A stretch of DNA of 64,000 bases from the NCBI RefSeq assembly GCF_004210375.1, contig NC_134825.1, positions 66,889,558 to 66,953,557 on the forward strand, given 5' to 3'. Numbering within the stretch: position 1 is the stretch's first letter; the number at the start of each line of letters is the position of its first letter. The notes below the pieces were generated by a model. The model made no database searches. It saw nothing but the letters and a program-made list of their open reading frames with translations, and was not told the origin of the DNA. The position numbers and the translations under genes are program-made. Source of the DNA: Tachypleus tridentatus. Taxonomy: Eukaryota; Arthropoda; Merostomata; Xiphosura; Limulidae. Positions 46,867-58,702 of the stretch are shown one piece after another.

Positions 46867-47518
46867 CTGTGGTACAAAGAAACCAAGTACAGAATGTTTT
46901 AGTAGTTTCAGATTCATAAAATAATGAGTTATAATTCACTTAAAGCTCTTAATACCAGCCTATTAACATCTGTCTTGTGACATTTAAGGTTTACACACAC
47001 ATATATATATATTAAGGACATGGTTCAGTAACTTTGCAACAGTTATATTAAATTAATACAAAGGTGTAGAGCTAATTTGTTTGAAATAACTTGGGTATTA
47101 TAGGATTGACTGCTAATGTATCAGTGTAAATTCTGTAAACCACAAATGAGAAGAAATACCTGTATTATGCAATTTCCAGTTGGTACTTATTAGAGTAAAT
47201 TGTAAAATATACACTTGGTTACAGAACTAGTTTGTCCAGACATAGCATATGTACATAATTCACACCACACAGTTTAAACAGAGATGGCAGGACTATAACC
47301 TTTACAACAATATGAAATTTTACTACAGCTGGCAATGATTTTAATAAATTGAGTAAAATGAAATACATTTTGCAAGAGAAAAATTTGCAAGTCATGTTCA
47401 GTTTTCAACATTCTGTTCTACAATTTTTATTATCCTTTACAAGTTCTTAATGTCTAGGTTACCTAGTCTTTGTCATTAGAGGTGAAGAGCTGCCATAGAA
47501 AAATTCTACAAAAATAAA
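46867..47518. repeat. Right arm of large near-perfect inverted repeat (652 bp)
   Basis: Reverse complement of 45891-46542, ending at AAAAATAAA (47518), beyond which the flanks diverge at once. Confidence 0.95.
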
Positions 47519-49740
47519 GAAACAAGAGCACAAACACTCTTGTCCTGTATACACCAAACAAAAGGAGAGATCTTAAAATTCAAAAATTTAGTACTGTTAA
47601 TATGGAATCCAGCCTTAACATGGCTCATTTCTGATACTGAGGGCACCTTGTTATAGGGGGCATTTGGATGAAGTTGGAAGAGTGCCCTTAATATTGAGGT
47701 CCTACTGTAGTTTACAGATGTTTGGCAAAAGAAAGCACATATGCTCACTCAGAACCTGAGAAACATTGTGTATTTGGATAAAATGATTCCTGTCTTAAAA
47801 CTGTGGTACCAAGTGTACTGCAGTACATTAGACACATGGCTGCAACATCTGAATTAGTTCTTCATAGAACTATACATATCTGATGAAAAGTGTATACTAC
47901 AAAATAGAAATTGAAAAACATTTTGGAGCCAATTTCATCATCGTTAGAATTCCAGTTCTAGGACCTATTCCATCAGCACCACACCTACAGCCTTTTTAGG
48001 ATCCTAAAAGTCTTCAGACAGGAAACCCTTCTTTTTAAGGCTAAAACTCTTTTGCCTCTTTTGACACAGTCTCTCATCAGAAAGTCTGCAATACTTGCTT
48101 TGTTCTTGGTATTTGAGAGCATTTTTTGTCATTGTTTGGATAATGAAGTTGTCCTTATTGGATTTTAGATCTTACATAATTGAATGTTTCCTCTTCTGTC
48201 TTTTGTAATCAAGATGGGCAATACTTTTAAAGTATTGAACAGATCTCCAGATGTTTCACAGTTGCTAATCTGTGCAAACCATCCTCAACAAAATCGTGAG
48301 TTATACTACTGCGAATGTTGTACCATAATTTTGAGGAAGTTATGATATAGCATGTTCATTCTAGAGCCATGCCAGGAAAGCTGACTTTTGGCATTTCCTC
48401 ATACTTCCATTGAAACTAAGCAGCATGAATGGCAATAGTACTTGTTTATATGCAAGTAGGTTGCTTACATCTACTAGAGATAAAAGAAATAGGTTGAAAG
48501 TCAATTACAGATATATATATATATATAATGTAATATATCTACTATTATCGATACCATATTTTGGGCAATGTTCTTCGGGTATTGGGGTATTGTTAAACGA
48601 ACAGTAAATCTGTAAATTCCTACACAGTTCTATGCTTACATCTACTAGTTTTGTCTTTCCAATGACAGAATCTGGGTTGCTCATTTGTGATTTGATTTTT
48701 AAAAATCAAAAAATTTTTTTGTGAAAATTTATTTAGTTTACAATTACAAGATACAATTAAACAACTAACCAAATTTTGTTTTTATTGAAGAACTATTTAA
48801 TTCTGCACATTTTGTTACAAGTTTCTCACTGTAGCTGTAAAAAAGTAAAAACATTTTTGTATGTAGTTTGGTATAACATATAATTCTAGTAAGAAAAGTA
48901 GATTTCCATCCATTATAGAAATCTTCACAACCTTTAATAGAAGCCTACATCCCCACTACAGTAGAAAGAAATACAGGACAATATTTCTCAAGGATATGTT
49001 GATAATCTTATGGTAGTGTAAAATAATATACAAAGTGCTAGTGCATTACACAATTTATATAAAACGAAATTATTGTGACACTTGCTTTTGAACAAGGTCT
49101 TAACAAGATTCTTTTATTATTTTCTCTCTTTAATTTAATATCTCATGCTGAGATAGAAATTCTTCCTGTTTTAATAAGTATTAAAAGATACAGTAAAAAC
49201 AGTTATTTATGAATGAAATACTGAGTGATAAACTGTACAGTAATAATTAAATCTAAATGTATTGCATTCTTTTTATTGTTATGTTAGTACAACTTGTACA
49301 AGTCTGCTAAATCAGTTGTGCAACCATAAAACTACAACAGAAATAATGTATTTATTTGCTATATTTTGCCAGAGTTTGGGATGCAGTTTTATCACTATTT
49401 TAAAAAGTACAGAAAATTTTTGGTGGCAGTTTTTAATTAGAAGAAATGAGAAAGAATAAGTATAAGAAAAATCGAGTTCAAGACACACAAGAGATCAAAA
49501 AGCTAGCTACAGTTTTTGAAAAAAGATTTTTTTTTTTTTGCAGTATGTAGAATTATTTGACAAACTTGATAATTTCTAAGTATTTTTTATGCAACTTAGG
49601 ATATAAAAGTACTTATTTTTCACTTCATAATTTGCATATTTTTGAAAAATCTCCCAAAACAATTATGTAGAGAAGTTCAAATATAAAAGTTATACATAAC
49701 TTGAGTTGTGTATATATTATGTTATATTTTACCTGTGGTG
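47519..49740. other. Intergenic sequence, no gene seen
   Basis: Contains an AT microsatellite near 48512-48528. Near 47640-47709, TACTGAGGGCACC and TATTGAGGTCCTACTGTA are vaguely like DNA-transposon ends, but no element could be delimited. Confidence 0.4.
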
Positions 49741-49750
49741 TAATTCTTCT
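49741..49750. repeat. Target duplication of SINE, left copy (TAATTCTTCT)
   Basis: Repeated at 49988-49997 on the other side of the SINE. Confidence 0.85.
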
Positions 49751-49987
49751 ATTGTTTGTTTGTTTTTGAATTTTCGTGCAAAGCTTCATGAGGGCTATCT
49801 GTGATAGCCATCTCTAATTTAGCAGTGTAAGACAAGAGGAAAGGCAGCTAGTCATCACCACCCACTACCAAGTCTTGAACTACTCTTTTACCAATGAATC
49901 TAGGATTGATCGTCACATTATAATGCCCCCACGGCTGAAAGAGCGAGCATGTTTGGTGCAATGGGGATTTGAACTCACGACCCTCAG
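49751..49987 (-). mobile_element. tRNA-derived SINE (family A), 5'-truncated, with target duplication
   Basis: On the minus strand it begins inside the tRNA-like head (CTGAGGGTCGTGAGTTC), lacking the first 40 or so bases including the A-box, then has the whole body and an AAACAAACAAT tail. It is flanked by the 10-base duplication TAATTCTTCT (49741-49750, 49988-49997). The 5' truncation with an intact duplication fits LINE-type target-primed insertion. Confidence 0.9.
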
Positions 49988-49997
49988 TAATTCTTCT
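49988..49997. repeat. Target duplication of SINE, right copy (TAATTCTTCT)
   Basis: Perfect match to 49741-49750. Confidence 0.85.
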
Positions 49998-52900
49998 GAA
50001 AGAAAAATTGTGTGTTTGTTTTACCTTTGTGGAACAGACCATATTAATCAAACAAAGATGTAGCTACAGGTATTAGAGAAAGCATAGTTATGTAATCATA
50101 AGTATGTCGAAGCAAACTTTTTACTGTTTGACACTTTATATTTCCAGAACACAAGCAATAACAGCATGACCTGATCTGATCATTTTGCATATGATTACTG
50201 TGTAATTTTGTACAACATAATAAGTTGATAAGGGGTAGCACTGAATAACAACTCTATAAAACAGTAGTTGACAAAATTCTACATTTGGGTAAAGTTTGCT
50301 TTTCATATTATAAGATTTAAAAAAATTGACTTCAGTATTTATGATTAACTTCTAAACCTTGGGTTGAAAGGCAATTATTTTTAAACATGCTATAATAAAC
50401 CAAGTAAAGTATATGAAAATATAATGTCTAAGATTACTTTATTTGATATTGGTGGCTTAGGCTGCTTCCAGTTACTCTGTTAAATGTGTTACTATAAAAT
50501 CATGTTTGTATTCAGTGTTGAATATTGTACAAGTTTTTGTAGGACCAGTTTCTCTAAAAAAAAATTTAAATTTGCCAATGTATAAGATGACCCTGGATTT
50601 TTAGAACAAATTAAGTGTATTTTGTTTTATGTTTCATGTATAGGATAACACTTATTGTCAAGCAAGTCTAGGATGCTACTTTTATAAAGAAATTCTAGGA
50701 CGTTATTTTTAAACTGTGCTAACTTGCAATCAAGTTGTAATCAATACAACTGCAAGATGTTTATGCTCTTGTAATGCTTTACAGAAAATACAAAACCTTA
50801 ACTGATCTACTATAAAAACATGTTTATGAAATTAATGTACATTGCAAAGAACAACTCTTTTGATATAATATTAGCAATGCCTTGATTAACTGTAACCAGC
50901 ATGTGAGATAAATAGTTTCTAGTTATTAAAAATTGAGAAAAATTATACAATTCCCAATATGACAAAGGTGAACAGCATGGTTTTGGTTAAAATATGTTAT
51001 TAGCTAGAGAGTTCATACTGAGTATAAGGTGAAAGGTAAAAATCAGGCATTGTTTTAAGGGTAAAAAGTATCTTATACACTGGCAAATATTGTATTGTAA
51101 TGTTGGATGTTCAATAAGGACATTCTATTATACAAATAATCTGGTTGCATACTTTAAGGTATTTAAATGGTTTAGATGTATGTTGAAAATAGCAGTTTCC
51201 TGAAATAAATTGATATTCAATTTGTTTCTCATTTTGTATAGTGTGCAATGGAATTATTCTTTTAATCTAGATTACATCAAAACAGTATTTTAGATCATAT
51301 AAATTATTTCCTAAAACAAAACAAGAAAAATCTCTTAGTATTTGATTATGGCTTAAAACATAAATATATATGTGCTTGTGTGTATTTTATATATCTGTAA
51401 CTATATCCTGTAAAATGGATAACACCACCTACACAAAATGTCAGTAAACAACTAATAATTTTAATATACTTGATACGTAAATCCACTGCAGTCAGCGAAA
51501 CTCCATAAGTAAAGGACTGAGGAAAACAAAACAACTGTACATCATTTATTCATGACCATGATTTTGCCAGTGAAGGTATTATCAGGTGTTACTTAAAATT
51601 GGACGGCAAATTAATAATTGCTTAAAAACAATTGTGTATTCAAGGGGCAATTTTCTGGTTTGTTTAAGAATAATCTACAAAGTAATTAGACTTTTTATCT
51701 TGATACTTGTGAAAAAACTAACACATGAATGCATATTTAACCACATTCTTTTCCTTATAATAAGTATAGTTTTGTAACTTGCTGTATTTTGATGTTTATT
51801 TCAGCTAGTTGTTTTTACTGAAATAAATATGTGAACCTTTTTCACTGTATATTTACAGAACATAATATTAGAAGTTATTAAGGATCAAATAACCAAACAA
51901 ACATTTTTAGGTTCAAATAAATTTGTTGGTCTAACAAATACAATGATATAGTAATATTATGTGAATCTACACAAACCTCTTATATTATAAAATATTTTGT
52001 ATATTGGAAGACCATAATATATTTACATTGTATATTATGTTGTGAAATTGTATTTTCTTTATGTATCTAATAGAGTACTTTTACCAGAAGTGATCTTATC
52101 TTATTGGAGAACAGTATATTTCTCTTAGCTTCAGAAAATAATTATCTTAATGTACTAAAATGTTTAAAAACTAGTATATAGCTTTCTTTTGAAGGTAAAT
52201 TTTAATAAAACAAATTATGATGGTGTTAGACTGCTTATGGGCTGCATCTGCCTATAATTTAGAAATAGGTAACATTTCAGTCTCTCTATGGGTGTTAAAA
52301 ATGTCACAATTCTTTACCTCTAGATATGCACAGTTTACAGATGATAAAACAATTAATATACAGTGTGTCGTGACAAACCATTACTAGTATAAAGTAAATT
52401 TTCACCCTGCATTTCTCCACTTCATTCCACATTCACACAAACACATACCTATTCCAATGTACTTTATTATTTTCTACACAGTCTCAAAACAATGTAAACA
52501 ACTTCACTAATATCACACCCAAACATACTTGTAACATTTTGCTAGAATATACTTTGTTGTTTTGGCTGCCACAGTGAAAGTGATTTATAAAATGTAGCTT
52601 AAAGACCAGCTTTATTCAAGTAAAAAGAGCTAGTCTATGGTATACAAGTTTGTGGTTATTACACTGAGGCTGAAATGTTGATTTAAAGACAATTATATAT
52701 GTGCATACTATATATGTTATAGAACATTACTTTACTACTTGTAACATTTTGGAGCCATGTTCTTCACTTATAATGAATTCATAACTATTTTAGCATGAAT
52801 TTCAGGTCATATCATAGTTTAAAAATCTATTACCATACAAATACTTTTTGCAAAGTAATCTTTATTGGATCTTGAAAAGCATTTGAATAGCAGAATCCAG

Positions 52901-55900
52901 TTGTTAAGAGATCCTCTTGTACAACACCATAATTATTACAGATCATGGGCAAGAAGCAGGTAATGGCTACATACATACATAAAGCAGTACACATTTACAT
53001 AATTAAAGACACTGCATGGATGGCAGCTGTTTAATGTAATAGTTCTATTCTGTAACTTTTTTTTAATATACAGTAATCCACTGACCCTGCTGAGACACTG
53101 CAGAATCTTCAGTGGTCAAGAATATCTACACAATAAATATACTACTTAACAAGCTTTCATTACGTACAGTCAAAATTCATTTCACGTATCTGACTTATAA
53201 ATGTCCATGAGAATAGTTTGACAATAACAGTCATAGCAGAGAGTCAGAATATAAACTTATTACCTTACATTTCAAAACTAGTAGCCAAGCATTTGTATTA
53301 CTATAGCTCAAATGATTATGGCAACTTGTTTATTGCCTATGCTTTCTTTCAAAATGTTGAAACGATAATGGATAACAAGTAAGTTTATAAATTGTAGCAG
53401 AATGTGCAATGACCATAAGATAAAAAAATATGTAAGGATATGAAATTCATCTTAAAAATGATTTATAATGTCTGACTAAAAACAACAAAATATTATCATG
53501 CTATTGAAGTACTTCCAGTCTGAAACCAAAGAAGATCAAAGCCATAATAACTGCTTGTTTTAGGAGGTTCAACAAAAACAAATGAGTTGTTTTCCCTTGT
53601 AAAATGAGAGGTATTAGAAATGGTCCATCCTTCTAATTATTCTACAAAATAAAGGATTATAATTTTCTCTTGCATTGTCTCAGCTGGATTATAATATAAG
53701 TAGAACATGAACATATCTTTATCTGGCATATTTTTCCTTTAATACAATGTTGCTAACCATATGTTTTAAGTGCTGGATTTTAGGAAGAATTCACAGAAAC
53801 AGTAATTATTTTTATTATGTTTTACCACATGAAATATGAAACTCAAAATTAGTCAAAAGTGATCAAAAGTTGGCATTGCCATGCCATAATGAACAAGATA
53901 ATGACTGAAATGAAAGCATTTAGATCATGGTTAGCAAAATCAGGGAATTAAAAATAATTTTAATCTTCATTTTGGCAACCACATTTGATTGTAAAGTCAA
54001 TGAAAGATGAATGACTTTTGACACTGTAGTATTAGCATAAGCTTCATAAGGATGAAATATAATAAAACATTTATCATGAGTATCTAAAATGAAAAGTCAT
54101 ATATACATCTGAAATTTTTTTTTATTATTATTTTCCTTAAAATGTTAACTTTCGTTTTTATGTCCACAGTTGACAATTATGTTACCTCCTACTCTAACTT
54201 AAGAATTCTTTGAGCCTATACACCATCTTAGTATTAACTTAAAGCAAAGTTTCAGTAAAACTTATCTGTTGAATGTATCTTTAACATGTTATGAAACAGA
54301 TTAAATTACTGAAATTTAGGGAGAATATCATATATATTTTAAAATAAACTGTTTCATGACAAGGGTCAAACCAGTAAATTCAGAAATAATTACTTTTTAA
54401 AAGTTCAGAATTCATAATAATTAGATATAATGTAAAATATTACATGTGGGTGATTAATGTAGAATGTAGTGTAGCAAGTAATATGTTTTCTATAATTTAC
54501 ATATAAGCCATAAGTCAGCTATTGTTTTCTATTAACAATAATATAAAAGTTGAAATCTTGATTTTTAAAATATATCAAACTTCTGATGACAGAATTTTAT
54601 TTCTTAATTTTATTTTAAAAAATATAATCAGTAAGCCAGCAATAAGATTTTCAAAACATGAATAATGTTGACCATAAATGTTTAAACAGCAAAATCAGTA
54701 TGAACAGGATAAGTAAGGAATCAAGCAAACAAAATAACCCACATCATGAGCTTGATAGTTATCAGGAATGTTATAGAACGATACATGATGTGACAAACTG
54801 TACTACACACCAGTGGCATCACTAGGTGGGCTAGAAGCAACATAATTAATACATATTAAGGTTTACACAAGACAGACTCAAGGCAATGTGAAATACATCT
54901 GGGTAATTATCCTGATAGAGACCTATTTAAAATTTCTTGAATTTCTTTACTTATTGCATGAAGTATGAAACTCATCTCATAATACAAACATTACTAGGTA
55001 TTGTTTCATGTAAGAGTAAACAACTAAAAAAAAACAAATCAAGTCTAGAGATTTAACTTGGAGTTAAGTATATGGGCAATTTATTTTGAAAACCTTAAAC
55101 TGGTGCTATTTCATAAATTTTCCTCTAAATAACATGAGACAGGGTAGAAAAAAATTAAGCATTGACTAGCCCCACTACATGCCACAAGTAAAAGCTAGTT
55201 TATTGTTTATAGAAGTGTAGACTTATGCCAATGAACTTTACAACTAATGTATATATTATTAATGCATCCTTAAGTCTGTGTATTTAGTTTATATATATAT
55301 AATATATTCATGTAAATTGTGTTTTTCAAAACAGCCTGAAAGTTAATGTATTGTGGCAGTAAAATTAATCTACAAAAGTTATTTTACAATACTATCATTA
55401 TTCATCAGTATCAACTATAGAAAACAAACAATAAACAAACTTCAGCATACTTTAACATGTGCTTACTAATTTCTGTGTGTTTCGTTGTCTTTAAAATTAA
55501 ATATTTTCTGCATTTTAACTTTGTTGACAAAGTTAAAGGCTTACTTTAAAAACTTAATTAGTGTTAAGGCTTACTGAAACCTAATTGTATTTGATAAAAT
55601 CATCAATGTTTCAACTTTGTGAAACCTAGTCTTATTTCATAAACACATCAGTATCATGGTTTACTAAAACAATGAGAGCAGATTTATAATATCACATTTA
55701 AATACCTTATACGCACTGAAGGTTTTTTTAACTCTTAAAAACTTAAAGAAAAATAATAATGTTATTTAATCAACTCATATTTTCTCTTCAATCTACATAA
55801 TGTACATTTACTTAGGGTCTTATTTAGTCAAGATTTCCTGTTAACTTGTAATGTGTCCATAAAAAGTTGTCAGGATAATGAAATTCTGTAACCAGTCATA

Positions 55901-56888
55901 TTAAATTAAATCTACAAGTGTAATGAAGATAACGAAATACAGTAAGCACCAATTTATTCATCAAAAACTGATAAAAAGGTTTAAAGAGCTGTAACACACT
56001 TTTCTACAACATTTTTGTAGAACTTAGAACTTTCAGATCCTGTCTCAATTTTGTTCTTTTATTGACAAAGTTTAAAGTTTAATCTAATTAAAAAATATAC
56101 ATAATACTAAAAAGGCTGGTTTTCATATTCTCTGATATACTAGTATAAGATTGAAAACCACCATTATTCCTAAAATTGGTGTGAAATTTCTGCTTTGATG
56201 GTAAACCACTCTATTCTGTATTCTGTTACTTTTACCCTCTCTCTCGATGTATATATATCAGCATGAACTACTAAAAAAGCAGTGGGTTAAGTGCTTGATA
56301 TACACTACTTACCATCTGAATAACTGATATGATTGCATTGTCTACAAGACAAAATGATATGTGTAGAGCCTGTAAGCTTTCTAACCTTAGACAGTTATTA
56401 GCTTTTTTTGTTTATAGACTTGAGCTGATATGTTTTGTTCCACAGCTAGCTGCTTCAAGTCCTGTGGTACTGTTATGGAGCAATCATTTTTGTTTCAAAA
56501 GTTGGTGGCTATGGTAGAATTCCTGAATAACTCACTGAGAATGATCTTGTACACCTGGTTTGAAAGAAGGAACTTTGTTTGTCATGTCACCACCAAATTA
56601 CTCTAGCCATTTCATTTTTCTTTGGCTAGACCACATGTCTTTGCAGTTGAGAACACATATTACCCTAACTACACAGTAAGTAGATGGAATCTTAACAGAA
56701 ATTCTTCATTTGAGTTCATCACAGTTGCTTCAGTTTTGGGTGGCACCCACACATTTAATTTGGCCACTTGTCAAATACTGGTAGTTTGTGTGTGTGTGTG
56801 TGTGTGTGGAGCCATAACTTCCCAAGTCTAGTTCTTTTACATCCAAAGTAAACAAACAAAAACATTTTATCACGTACTTTCAGTTGTT
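49998..56888. other. Intergenic and probable 3' UTR of the Eph receptor gene; no gene seen
   Basis: 6.9 kb of AT-rich sequence without a supportable coding or RNA feature. The right part, up to 56888, should hold the minus-strand 3' UTR of the Eph gene; its poly(A) site could not be fixed. A TG microsatellite lies at about 56789-56809. Confidence 0.45.
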
Positions 56889-57153
56889 TTAAACCAGTAG
56901 TCCTTCAGACATGTTGGCACTCAGTTGAACCCTAAGAGTCTGGATGCTACCAATCATCTTTTTTTGATGGCCTACGAGTGTCACACCAAGTGAAGTGATA
57001 TCAGCAAGGGTAAGCCGAGATACTGACTCCATTGAGTTAATTCCTGCCTGTTGAAAGTTCTCAAGGTACCTCATCATTTTGATACTGTTTAACCATTCTT
57101 CAACTGTCTTATATTTAGTCATGTCTGGAGCATTGGGATCAAGTGGATTTTGT
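56889..57153 (-). CDS. Eph: Eph receptor tyrosine kinase, last coding exon (SAM domain and PDZ-binding tail)
   Basis: Minus-strand exon after acceptor TTACCTAG (57154-57155), entered in phase 2 and ending in a stop at 56889. It encodes QNPLDPNAPDMTKYKTVEEW, then a sterile alpha motif: LNSIKMMRYLENF (conserved Tyr in MRYxENF), NSMESVSRLTLADITSLGVT, LVGHQKKMIGSIQTLR. The GVTLxGHQKKIxxSIQ core is the Eph-family SAM signature. The protein ends EGLLV, a hydrophobic PDZ ligand as in many Eph receptors. Ephrin binding and kinase exons are upstream, beyond 64000 on this strand, so this is partial. Eph receptors are membrane receptors for ephrins in contact guidance. Which paralogue cannot be told from the SAM domain alone. 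Confidence 0.93.
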
Positions 57154-57485
57154 CTAGGTAATAAAAGAAAAAAGAACTTTTTAACAGGGTTTTGAACTTA
57201 TAGTGGTTATTTTAACCCTTGTCATGTCAAGCTGTTTTTTACTTTTGTGGTTAATTACATTTCTGCAGAAAATGTACTCGATAAGTAAATATCTGAATTT
57301 ATGAATAATGTATATTATGTATAATGTATAAGAACAAGAATGCTTTTTCCCACTATTTATGATACATAATTCAGACAAAAAATCTGATAGCAGTATTTCC
57401 AAAGCCACCTGGTTAGCACTGATTCTAATACATGATAACATGCAACATATTTTTAGCAATGAATTAAAAATACAATAAAAACTGG

Positions 57486-57509
57486 TTTGCCTGAATTAAT
57501 TCAGGCAAA
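57486..57509. repeat. Perfect 24-base palindrome
   Basis: TTTGCCTGAATT is followed directly by its reverse complement AATTCAGGCAAA, with no spacer. Confidence 0.95.
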
Positions 57510-57607
57510 TATTTTTTTGAAACATGAAGAATGCCCGAGTTATATTAGTCAAGTCACAGGAGGGGTTAATATATACTGAACTACAACAAATTACTGGGCA
57601 ATGAATT

Positions 57608-57796
57608 GTATCTCAAGACAACTGGTATGGGTATTAAAACTCTTATTAAAATAGAGAACAACATTTTGACCTTCTTAGGTCATCTTCAGGTTGACACAGG
57701 TTTTTTTGTTAACCTGAATATGACCTGGTAAAAACGTTGCTCTCTACTTTATTTTAATAAAAATTTGAATATCCATACCAGCCCTCTTGAGATACA
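57608..57796. repeat. Fold-back (MITE-like) element, arms about 85 bp
   Basis: Left arm TGTATCTCAAGACAACTGGT, CTTATTAAAATAGAGA, AGGTCATCTTCAGGTT. Right arm is its diverged inverse (AACCTGAATATGACCTGG, TTTATTTTAATAAAAA, CTCTTGAGATACA). Spacer is short. Confidence 0.8.
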
Positions 57797-58494
57797 TTTT
57801 TAGTTCAAGTGGATTTTTGTGACCACAAATGAGCAATGAATTAATTTTTTAAGACATTACTTGTACAAAATTATTATGGACATCAAAACATGTTTGAGCA
57901 GTGAAATACACTGAAAAGATTCAAGCACTTTTAAAGTGTGAGCTGTTTCTTAAAATAATAAATTACAATATTTGTGATTGATTTAGCTATTAATTTTATA
58001 CTTTCAGTTTTGCTTCAATCCTTAATGAATATGAATTTATTATTGTCAAATATATTTATTGTAATCCATAAAAACATTTTTTGAATAGTACAGTGTTATA
58101 AGAAAAACCTAGAATATTAGTTAAAGTTAGGACTACTATTTGAAAACATTCAAATAACAACAATAACAATGTTTCTGCTCTGTGTGTACAGCATATTATC
58201 TCAAATATTTCCAATAAGAGGTAGAAGTTTTATATAATATATTAATCATGTCATTATTTCCAATTTTTATTCCAGCATTTAAGTTAAGGTATGGATGCAA
58301 AGCTTATGACTAAATTAAATGGTTCTTTAAAGACAAAGAGGGTTGAGCACATTATTTTCAAATGCTTTTAAAATATAAAAATCAGCAGTTCATATGACAA
58401 TTACAGCTTATGAAGTCGTGGTGGACCATCATTACCAGAACTATATTTTGATACTGTTTGGCTTTTCATAGCTAATGCTATACTAACAAAACCT

Positions 58495-58702
58495 AATCAG
58501 TTCTTAAGAGGTATGTAACAGCCCTTTTCAATGCAAAAGATTTTTCAAACACTCAAATCATAAAGGTGATTCTCCTGATAGAAGTTCTATCTCCTGTACT
58601 TAATGGAATTGGAAAACAACGAAACACAGATAAACTTGGAGCATCAGGATCATCCAGAAAGAAACCCACAACAAGTTGTACCCCAGCTGAAGTCATTTTA
58701 AA
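58495..58702 (-). mobile_element. LINE 3'-tail copy, 5'-truncated
   Basis: Nearly identical to 60086-60296 (shared: TATGTAACAGCCCTTTTCAA, AATCATAAAGGTGAT, CAACAAGTTGTACCCCAGCT). Both begin at the same base after AATCAG, which marks the LINE 3' end. This copy stops at about 58702, so it is a short truncated insertion of the same family. Confidence 0.85.

Noticed and set aside
47640-47709. Sequence like a pogo/Tigger terminal repeat (ends CCTACTGTA)
   Set aside because: No matching opposite end or transposase could be found.
56622-56831. 69-codon ORF with a Cys/Val run
   Set aside because: The run comes from a TG microsatellite; no other support.
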